12,328 nucleotides of DNA from NCBI GenBank assembly GCA_002380675.1, contig DFWB01000236.1, forward strand, positions 1 through 12,328. The letters are read 5' to 3'. Origin of the DNA: Akkermansiaceae bacterium UBA4145. Lineage in GTDB: Bacteria > Verrucomicrobiota > Verrucomicrobiia > Verrucomicrobiales > Akkermansiaceae. Within the stretch, counting starts at the first letter, position 1; each line of letters opens with the position of its first letter. The notes under the pieces are model-generated. The model was not told the DNA's origin and searched no databases. It saw nothing but the letters and a program-made list of their open reading frames with translations. This document shows, one piece after another, positions 1 through 6,187 of the stretch. A program made the translations under genes and the position numbers.

Positions 1-837
1 GATCTTCCCATTCCCATCATAATCACAGTGACCCACCGGTTCCTCCATGCGGGTTTTACCCCGCAAAGCCGCCCAGAAGTGACTGCTGAATTCATCATAG
101 TTGGCTTCATTCACATCCGGAGTACATCCAGCCGCTTCGCGGTCACAAACCGTGGCAAAGAACCCACATACGCGACGATCAACACTGTCTTTCTTCTCAT
201 TGTTCTCATCAAAGATGAGATGGGAGAACCCTCCTGCATAACACTGGACCATGACAGTCATGACTCTAACTCCCTCGGGGAGCTTCGCTATCCAACTAGC
301 AAGGCGGGATGCTTCGAGGGTCCGACGATTCCACATCCATATCTTCGTGTTGAACTTGTTGTCCTTGTTCCCACTTCGGCCCCCATGGGAGGTGACGTAA
401 AGGATGAGTCGATCCCCGGACTCAAGCTTTGACCCTTCCTCCTCAAACCATCGCTCCACCGCATCAGGGCTTGAAAGGTCCCGGGTATTCTTCAGCTCGT
501 TGTCGCGATAATGATTCGCGATGCCCCTCTCTGATCCGAACAACCCCGCCATGTAAAGATTAGCTCGGGGCACCTCTCCCCCTTCCGGCTCAAACTGGAG
601 ATCTGGCAACGGCGAATTCCCATCCGCAAAATACAGGTCATGCCTGATATCGCCTCCCAACTTCTCGGCGCGGAGCTTCTCGAAGAAAATGACATTCCGC
701 TCCAATGAGATCTGATTACCGGACGGAGAATAGCCTCCTCCAATGGTCAGGACGTGATCGCGAGCCGACAAATCGCCGATTGTTGCAAGGGCGAGGAACA
801 TAGAGCAGAGTGAATATACAAAAGAAAATCGCTGCAT
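1..837 (-). CDS. Secreted clan CD (C13/caspase-like) cysteine peptidase-like protein, 3' end cut by window edge
   Basis: This partial gene starts at the ATG at 835-837 and stays open for 279 codons to the left edge. The N-terminus reads as a Sec signal peptide: a hydrophobic core at about residues 5-20 and likely cleavage near residue 25 (LSA/RD). The core shows the two clan CD signatures: a hydrophobic strand ending in SHGG (His151, Gly152), and a second strand ending in QCYAGGF (Cys199). The 48-residue spacing suits the His/Cys dyad of legumain- and caspase-type peptidases. The last visible residues (272-279) match the start of an EF-hand or dockerin-type calcium loop: D-x-D-x-N-G-x-I. It is divergently transcribed from the esterase operon across 189 bp. 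The fold call is a visible motif match. Actual proteolysis, and the choice between C13 and a caspase-like family, are inference. No Shine-Dalgarno sequence is visible. Confidence 0.72.
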   Translation of the reverse strand, partial: MQRFSFVYSLCSMFLALATIGDLSARDHVLTIGGGYSPSGNQISLERNVIFFEKLRAEKLGGDIRHDLYFADGNSPLPDLQFEPEGGEVPRANLYMAGLFGSERGIANHYRDNELKNTRDLSSPDAVERWFEEEGSKLESGDRLILYVTSHGGRSGNKDNKFNTKIWMWNRRTLEASRLASWIAKLPEGVRVMTVMVQCYAGGFSHLIFDENNEKKDSVDRRVCGFFATVCDREAAGCTPDVNEANYDEFSSHFWAALRGKTRMEEPVGHCDYDGNGKI

Positions 838-874
838 GACTAAGTGAAGCACAGCTTTGGAGGGTTCGCCCGGG

Positions 875-880
875 ATTTTA
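875..880 (-). promoter_or_regulatory. Possible -10 element of the peptidase-like gene
   Basis: Read on the minus strand this is TAAAAT preceded by TGC, which resembles an extended -10 element (five of six bases of TATAAT). It lies about 40 bp upstream of the peptidase-like ATG. A -35 is poor: the best candidate is CTGACC with a 19-bp spacer. The call rests on a weak match. Confidence 0.25.
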
Positions 881-907
881 GCAGAATCTTGCATGTAGCG
901 GTCAGAC

Positions 908-921
908 AGGAAGCGCTTTCA
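908..921. promoter_or_regulatory. LacI/GalR-family operator-like palindrome (cre-like)
   Basis: Read on the minus strand the 14 bases are TGAAAGCGCTTCCT, built on the palindromic core AAGCGCTT. They fit every position of the degenerate LacI-family/CcpA-type consensus TGWAARCGYTWNCW. The site sits in the 189-bp region between the divergent peptidase-like and esterase genes, about 106 bp before the esterase ATG and about 28 bp upstream of the tentative peptidase -10. LacI/GalR repressors commonly control carbohydrate catabolism, which matches the adjacent esterase, isomerase-like and sulfatase genes. The motif match is visible; its use by a regulator is inferred, and no LacI-family gene lies in this window. 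Confidence 0.5.
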
Positions 922-1026
922 CCCGGCGAGAAGTTGCCCTAATTGCATTTGCGGCGAATCTCAGCATCGAACCAGCTCTTAATCTCCGTTCTTGAGTTGC
1001 CGGGGATTGAACCCGACCCTGAAGGA

Positions 1027-2163
1027 ATGAAACTCCCCTTTGCCATAGTGGTCCTTCTGGGAATCCTGGCTCATTCATATCTTTTCTCTGAAGGACTGCG
1101 CAAGGGACACGCTCATGACCAGGAGGCGGCGAGGAAGGAACTGGCCGGGCTCCAGGCCGCCACCCCTGACCTCGAAAGCTGGGAAAAGCGCAAGGCGACT
1201 GTGAAGGCTGGCATCCTGGCTGGAGCCAAGCTCTCCACCCTCCCGGAACGCACCCCCCTCAACCCACGCTTCGTCAAGAAACGCCTCCATAAAGGCTATC
1301 AGGCCGAAAACGTTGCTATCGAAAGCTCTCCTGGATTCTACGTCACCGGCACACTGTACCGTCCCACCGGGTTCAAGGGAAAGCTGGCCGGAATTCTTTG
1401 CCCGCATGGCCATGGAGGCCGCTTTCGTGAATCGCGCCAGATCCGTTGCGCGGTCCTCGCCCGGATGGGCGCTGCGGTCTTCCAGTATGACATGATGGGC
1501 TATGGTGACTCAAAAGAAGCTGGCTGGAACCACCGGACTACGCCCGAAATACTCCGCCTGCAGACTTGGAACAGCATGCGCGCTCTCGACTTCCTTCTCA
1601 CCCTGCCCAACGTCGATTCCAAGCGCATCGGAATGACCGGATGTTCCGGGGGCGGCACCCAGACCTTTATCCTTTCTGCCCTCGACGAGCGGGTGGCGGT
1701 CACCATTCCAGTCTGCCAGGTCTCCGCCCACTTCTTCGGTGGCTGCAATTGCGAAAGCGGGATGCCGATTCACTGGAGCGCCACCCACAAGACCAACAAT
1801 GTGGAAATTGCCGCCTTGGCCGCTCCCCGCCCCCAGCTTCTTATCTCTAACGGCAGTGACTGGACTCTGAACACCCCGCGCGTCGAGTTTCCCTTCGTCC
1901 AGCACATCTACAAGCTTTATGGCGCAACCGACAAGGTCGCCAATGCCCATTTCTCAGAGGAAAAGCATGACTATGGCCCCTCCAAGCGCATGGCCGCTTA
2001 TCCATTTCTTGCCAAGCACCTGCGCCTCGATCTCAAGTCGGTCACAGGTAAGGATCAGAAAATCGATGAATCGTTCGTCATTACCGAGACCAGAGAACAG
2101 ATGATGGTTTTTAACGGCAAGTATCCGGACAATGCGGTTCAGCCTAATACTCCCCTTCCCTGA
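1027..2163 (+). CDS. Secreted alpha/beta hydrolase, Abhydrolase_7/acetylxylan esterase-like
   Basis: A 378-residue serine hydrolase, probably an esterase acting on acyl-decorated carbohydrate outside the cytoplasm. The N-terminus has a Lys and a strongly hydrophobic stretch (residues 3-15), so it is exported. The catalytic triad can be read directly: nucleophile Ser207 in GCSGGGTQTF, Asp278 in GSDWT, and His314 in KHDYGPS. The HGHGG at about residues 126-130 suits an oxyanion-hole region. The GGCNCES segment and the IAALAAPRP stretch before the Asp are typical of the planctomycete/verrucomicrobial Abhydrolase_7 group. An in-frame TTG at 943 would add 28 residues, but this breaks the signal peptide and translates a tRNA-like stretch, so the ATG at 1027 is preferred. 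GAAGGA abuts the ATG directly and is too close to act as a normal ribosome binding site. First gene of a plus-strand unit; the natural substrate cannot be read from sequence. Confidence 0.82.
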   Translation: MKLPFAIVVLLGILAHSYLFSEGLRKGHAHDQEAARKELAGLQAATPDLESWEKRKATVKAGILAGAKLSTLPERTPLNPRFVKKRLHKGYQAENVAIESSPGFYVTGTLYRPTGFKGKLAGILCPHGHGGRFRESRQIRCAVLARMGAAVFQYDMMGYGDSKEAGWNHRTTPEILRLQTWNSMRALDFLLTLPNVDSKRIGMTGCSGGGTQTFILSALDERVAVTIPVCQVSAHFFGGCNCESGMPIHWSATHKTNNVEIAALAAPRPQLLISNGSDWTLNTPRVEFPFVQHIYKLYGATDKVANAHFSEEKHDYGPSKRMAAYPFLAKHLRLDLKSVTGKDQKIDESFVITETREQMMVFNGKYPDNAVQPNTPLP

Positions 2164-2243
2164 GGCCCTTTCTTCCCACGCTCCCTACCCTGAGCGACTC
2201 GAGGCTTGAACCGCCTCCGTGGAGCTCTTTCACTAAGAATACC

Positions 2244-3089
2244 ATGAAGCTTTGCCTCCTCCTCTCCCTTTGCGGCCTCGTCGGACTCTCATCTCTTTGC
2301 CAAGCCGAATGGCCTTTCTTTGCCATGGATACGGGCACCAGGGATGCCGAGGTCAGGTCCTATGAACAGCAGGCCGCACTCGTCAAGGAGCTCGGCTTTT
2401 CCGGCATCGGCTACACCGGGGCAACCCGCATCCCGGAGATGCTGGCTGCCGTGAAGCAGCATGGGATCAGCTTCGCTCCACTCTACAATGGAATCGAGGT
2501 CCGCGACAACGGTGTGACTCACAACCCGAACCTCGAAAAAGCCATCACCGAGGCCAGTGGGCGGGAAGCTATCGTATGGCTCTACGTCGGAGGGCGGCGA
2601 CCTGCGAATCCTCAGGCGGCCGATACTCCTGTCGTGGCGAAACTGCAGGCCCTTGCCGACCACGCTGCCAAGTCGGGAGTCCGCCTCGCACTCTATCCTC
2701 ACGCCGGGGCCTATGCAGACCGGGTTCAGGACTGTATTCGGCTCGTAAAGGCCGCTAGCCGAAGAAACCTCGGAGTCACCTTCAATCTCTGTCACTTTCT
2801 GAAGGTGGACGGGAAAAATCTCAACACCCTGCTTGAGGAGGCCGCTCCCCATCTCTTCGTGGTCACCATTAATGGTGCAGATATGGGAGGAACGGCTTGG
2901 AATACCCTTATCCAGCCTCTGGATACAGGCACCTACGATGTCCTCCCCCTTCTCCAGAAGCTTAAAACTCTAAGGTGGAAGGGGCCCATCGGCCTGCAGC
3001 ACTATGGGATCCGCGGAAGCGCCCGTGAAAACCTCGGCCGATCCATGAAGGGGTGGAAGAAGCTGCTGGAAAGACTGGATACCGAATAG
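2244..3089 (+). CDS. Secreted sugar phosphate isomerase/epimerase-like TIM-barrel protein
   Basis: A 281-residue protein of the xylose-isomerase-like TIM-barrel (AP_endonuc_2) superfamily. Residues 1-22 form a Sec signal peptide ending CQA/EW. The Cys19 context (SSLC) is a poor lipobox, so a lipoprotein is unlikely. Family features visible: a GFSGIGYTG strand near residue 51; LALYPHAG with His153; GVTFNLCHFLKVDG with His184; VTINGAD at 207-213; and GPIGLQHYGI with Gln252/His253. These are positions where this superfamily carries metal- and substrate-binding residues. It starts 80 bp after the esterase stop. That gap contains a modest hairpin (GAGGC 2201-2205 with GCCTC 2213-2217) without a U-run, so it is probably not a terminator. 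No Shine-Dalgarno sequence is visible before the ATG. The reaction is not known; export of an isomerase-type barrel beside a DUF1501 pair is common in PVC genomes. Confidence 0.8.
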   Translation: MKLCLLLSLCGLVGLSSLCQAEWPFFAMDTGTRDAEVRSYEQQAALVKELGFSGIGYTGATRIPEMLAAVKQHGISFAPLYNGIEVRDNGVTHNPNLEKAITEASGREAIVWLYVGGRRPANPQAADTPVVAKLQALADHAAKSGVRLALYPHAGAYADRVQDCIRLVKAASRRNLGVTFNLCHFLKVDGKNLNTLLEEAAPHLFVVTINGADMGGTAWNTLIQPLDTGTYDVLPLLQKLKTLRWKGPIGLQHYGIRGSARENLGRSMKGWKKLLERLDTE

Positions 3090-3197
3090 AGCCATCGAAG
3101 GGCAATTCGCTGCTTCATTCCTGCCCCCCACCCCAGAGCACCCCTATCGAAACAACGGTGGCTTGACCCCGCTGGAGAGGCGGCAAGAATCATCAAC

Positions 3198-3638
3198 GTG
3201 CCCACCTCTGATTTTACCCAGGCAGGTGACTATCCCCGCAGCCCGCATGAAACTCTTGCTGGCTACGTCATTGCCGCCCGCACTCTCGACAAATGCCGTG
3301 CGGCGCTTGCCGGCACGCTCGGAGAATACAAGTTCGACTGCCCTCTCGATAACTTCTTTTTCGAATTCACCGGACTCACAGCTGAGTCCTTCAAGGAATT
3401 CGTATCCACCGGTGCCGATGACGAATCGGTTGGACGATGGATCACCGACAACGCCCAGCCGCACCAGCGCCGCGAAATCATTCAATGGAATAACGACATG
3501 CGTGGAAAACGAATCTGCGATCTTCCAATCCAGCTTCAGGAATTTCTTGAGGACTATATCCCGAAGTGTGTTCCTGCCGGTCACCCTATTTACGTCTGGT
3601 TTGATGTCTATGACATTGAAGAAGAACGGCGATCCTGA
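3198..3638 (+). CDS. DUF5069 domain-containing protein
   Basis: A 146-residue cytoplasmic protein (no signal peptide or membrane segment) that I recognise as DUF5069. The hallmark N-terminal block reads PRSPHETLAGYVIAART, followed by DKCRAALAGTLGEYKFDCPLD and FFFEFTGLTAESF. The C-terminal half carries the W-x-x-D/N plus EIIQWNN segment usual for the family. Length is normal and it looks complete. The start is a GTG; the next upstream purine-rich stretch (GGAGAGG, 3174-3180) is 17 bases away, too far for a normal ribosome binding site. TTGACC at 3163-3168 followed by AAGAAT at 3185-3190 could be a weak internal promoter that would give an almost leaderless transcript. The molecular function of DUF5069 is unknown. 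It is the only non-exported product of this unit and ends five bases before the next GTG. Confidence 0.85.
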   Translation: MPTSDFTQAGDYPRSPHETLAGYVIAARTLDKCRAALAGTLGEYKFDCPLDNFFFEFTGLTAESFKEFVSTGADDESVGRWITDNAQPHQRREIIQWNNDMRGKRICDLPIQLQEFLEDYIPKCVPAGHPIYVWFDVYDIEEERRS

Positions 3639-3643
3639 AAGCC

Positions 3644-6187
3644 GTGAAGGAGAAATCTAAAACCACTGGGAGTATCCATTCTTCCGTTACGCCTTTCTCC
3701 CTGAGATTAGCCGCGCTTCTCCTTCTTGCCCTTCTGCCCCATCTCCGGTCTATCGGGGAAACAGAAACCGACCACTGGGCGTTTCTACCACCCCGGAAAT
3801 CCTCCCTCCCCGGAGCAATCAACCCTATCGACCACTTTGTACATGAACGCCTCAAGAAGGCGGGATTGTCCCCATCGTCCCGAGCCCCTAGTCATACCCT
3901 GATCCGCCGCCTCAGTTTTGACCTGCGGGGAATCCCCCCGACTCAGGAAGAAGTGGAACGCTTCAGATCCGACACGTCTCCTGGCGCCTGGTCGAAGTTG
4001 GTCGAGCGTTTTCTAGCATCACCTCATTTCGGAGAGCGCCTCGCTCAGAACTGGCTCGACCTCGCCCGCTACGCTGACACTTCAGGCTACGCTGCCGACC
4101 GGACCCGCAACATGTGGGTCTATCGCGACTGGGTCATCAATTCCATCAACAGGGACGAGCCTTTCGACCAGTTTACTATCGCTCAGATAGCAGGCGACCT
4201 TCTACCCGGAGCAAGCGCTTCCCAAAAAGTAGCAACAGGCTTCCACCGTAACGCAATGCAGGCCAAGGGGAACAACCCACGGAAGGAGGAATTCCGGGTT
4301 AAGACCGTGGTAGATCGCCTGAAGACTACTGGACGAACATGGCTTGGGCTGACTCTGGAATGTGCAGAATGTCACGATCACAAGCACGATCCCATCAGCC
4401 AGAAAGAGTATTATCAGCTCTTCGCAATCTTTAACAATGTTCCTCACCTCGGATCGGGATATAACACCCACGGCCCATTGATGGACTTTGTCCCGGATAG
4501 GGGTAGTAAGCGCAGCAAGATACTGAAATCCCGGATTGCAGCCCTTCGAAAAAATCTACCAGACGCGAGCTCTCCAGAAGACCCGGCCCTTCTTGGAACA
4601 TGGAGTAAAGGCCACATCGAGGCCGATCCCACCCAATTTGCGCCAACTGGCGATCTCACAATTTCTGCGGTTATCAGAACCCAGGAAAAAGTAGCCGATA
4701 TCGCATCCAAGTATGACTGGCAGAGTAAGACACGCAGCTTCGTCTTTGGCATCGGTGGAGAGGCCCAAGAGCACAGCCGCCCAGGACACCTCTTTGCGTG
4801 GATCTCTTCAACTAATGAAACGTGGAACGGAGCTGAGATCCATGGAAGTATTCCTGTTAATGACAACATCGAGCATCATGTCGCAGTCGTTTTCGAGGCA
4901 GGGCAATCTCTGAAGCTCTATATCGATGGCGTCGAAGATAAGGCGGCGCGACTGGTAGGCCGCATACCTCAGTCAATCTCCGTGAGCGCTCGACCCCTCG
5001 CCATCGGAGCAGGCTATACGAAATCGAGAACACCCAACGCGTTCGTCTTCAGAGAAGAACTTCGTAATGTTAGAATTTACCGCAAAGCCCTCACCGACCC
5101 GGGTCAGGTCGGATCTGCAGGTGCTGAAATCCGGAAGCTCGAAACCGAGCTTGCTGCACTGCAAAGCGAGCCTCTCAAAGTCCACGTCATGGACGATCTC
5201 TCTACCGCGCGCGAGACGCATGTTCTCATCCGGGGCAACTACAAGGACAAGGGGCAGCGAGTCTTCCCGGCGGTCCCCGCCGTTCTTCCAGCTATCGCCG
5301 GTGGTAAAAATGCCACTCGTCTGGACTTCGCCCGCTGGCTGTTCAAACCGGAACACCCCCTCACCTCCCGGGTAGCAGTCAATTATCTCTGGCAGCATTT
5401 TTTCGGCAAAGGTCTGGTCGCGACCCCCGCAGATTTTGGAGTGATGGGTGAAAAGCCCTCTCACCCGGAACTCCTTGACTGGCTCGCTATTGAGTTCGAA
5501 AGCAACGGATGGAGTCGAAAGGAACTCGTGCGCCTGATTGTAAACTCGGAGACATACCGGCAATCTTCTGCTCAGACTCCCAGACAGCGAGCGGCAGATC
5601 CTGCCAACCAACTGCTTGGCCGCATGTCACGCTCTCGCCATGCAGCCGAACAAATTCGAGACAACGCTCTGGCGATAAGCGGCCTTCTCGTTCACAGGGT
5701 TGGTGGACCGCCGGTCTTTCCCACACAGCCTGAGGGCCTTTACGAGGAAACCGGCCAGAACGAACCCGGGAATTCCAATTTCACCTGGAAAGATTCTACC
5801 GGGAATGATCGCCACCGTAAGTCGATGTACACTTACTGGAAACGCATGCTGCTTCATCCCTCTCTGGCATCTTTTGATGCTCCGTCTCGCCAAGTCTGCG
5901 TCACGATCCGCTCAGTAACCAACACCCCCCGGCAGGCTCTGGTCACCCTGAACGATCCTATCTTCCACGAATGCGCCCAATTCTTCGCCGAGCGGATTAC
6001 CGCCTCTCACCCAAGTAGCAACCAGCGTCTTGAGTATGCCTTTCGGTCATGTCTGAGCCGATCACCTGATGCCGAAGAGCGCAAAATGTTCCTTACCTTT
6101 CTCGCGGAGGAGGATGAGGGCGCCGACGGATGGATATCCGTGGCAGCGATCCTGCTGAATCTCGACGAAACGCTGACACGCGAATGA
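3644..6187 (+). CDS. DUF1549-LamG-DUF1553 (PSCyt2/PSD1) exported protein without an N-terminal cytochrome domain
   Basis: An 847-residue protein with the planctomycete/verrucomicrobial PSCyt2-PSD1 architecture. Residues about 18-33 are a hydrophobic export signal. DUF1549 spans about 59-268, including NWLDLARYADTSGY and the heme-like C-A-E-C-H (240-244) followed by DHKHDP. A concanavalin/laminin-G-like domain spans about 330-485 (LTISAVIRT, EHHVAVVF, LYIDGVED, NVRIYRKAL). A short charged helix (about 495-510) leads to DUF1553 at about 555-810 (FARWLF, HPLTSRVAVNYLWQHFFGKG, SHPELLDWLA, NSETYRQSS). The N-terminal PSCyt1 cytochrome c domain found in many relatives is absent. The GTG start is supported by the signal peptide and lies five bases after the DUF5069 stop. 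The stop overlaps the DUF1501 ATG, implying translational coupling. The family is often co-encoded with DUF1501, and its biochemical role is unresolved; polymer binding or degradation at the cell surface is a guess. Confidence 0.88.
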   Translation: MKEKSKTTGSIHSSVTPFSLRLAALLLLALLPHLRSIGETETDHWAFLPPRKSSLPGAINPIDHFVHERLKKAGLSPSSRAPSHTLIRRLSFDLRGIPPTQEEVERFRSDTSPGAWSKLVERFLASPHFGERLAQNWLDLARYADTSGYAADRTRNMWVYRDWVINSINRDEPFDQFTIAQIAGDLLPGASASQKVATGFHRNAMQAKGNNPRKEEFRVKTVVDRLKTTGRTWLGLTLECAECHDHKHDPISQKEYYQLFAIFNNVPHLGSGYNTHGPLMDFVPDRGSKRSKILKSRIAALRKNLPDASSPEDPALLGTWSKGHIEADPTQFAPTGDLTISAVIRTQEKVADIASKYDWQSKTRSFVFGIGGEAQEHSRPGHLFAWISSTNETWNGAEIHGSIPVNDNIEHHVAVVFEAGQSLKLYIDGVEDKAARLVGRIPQSISVSARPLAIGAGYTKSRTPNAFVFREELRNVRIYRKALTDPGQVGSAGAEIRKLETELAALQSEPLKVHVMDDLSTARETHVLIRGNYKDKGQRVFPAVPAVLPAIAGGKNATRLDFARWLFKPEHPLTSRVAVNYLWQHFFGKGLVATPADFGVMGEKPSHPELLDWLAIEFESNGWSRKELVRLIVNSETYRQSSAQTPRQRAADPANQLLGRMSRSRHAAEQIRDNALAISGLLVHRVGGPPVFPTQPEGLYEETGQNEPGNSNFTWKDSTGNDRHRKSMYTYWKRMLLHPSLASFDAPSRQVCVTIRSVTNTPRQALVTLNDPIFHECAQFFAERITASHPSSNQRLEYAFRSCLSRSPDAEERKMFLTFLAEEDEGADGWISVAAILLNLDETLTRE

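Noticed and set aside
28..432. 134-codon plus-strand open frame
   Set aside because: It lies antisense to the clan CD peptidase-like gene, whose minus-strand frame has a signal peptide and both catalytic-type motifs. The plus-strand product has no recognisable feature.
943..1026. TTG-initiated 28-residue N-terminal extension of the esterase
   Set aside because: It would place a non-hydrophobic segment before a good signal peptide, and part of it is translation of a tRNA-like stretch (PGIEP).
991..1075. Functional tRNA gene on the minus strand
   Set aside because: T-arm and an anticodon-like arm can be drawn, but no acceptor partner, no proper D-arm and no CCA were found. Its anticodon loop coincides with the esterase ATG. 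Kept only as a possible relic.
1510..1950. 146-codon minus-strand open frame
   Set aside because: It is a shadow of the esterase gene, whose catalytic triad is read on the plus strand.
2289..2852. 187-codon minus-strand open frame
   Set aside because: It is antisense to the TIM-barrel gene and has no domain-like pattern.
3144..3660. Open frames on both strands overlapping DUF5069
   Set aside because: DUF5069 signature blocks lie only in the frame 3198-3638. The others are Ser/Thr/Arg-rich shadows.
4209..4223. Second AAGCGCTT core, a LacI-like half match
   Set aside because: It is inside the DUF1549 coding region and mismatches two consensus positions; most likely chance.
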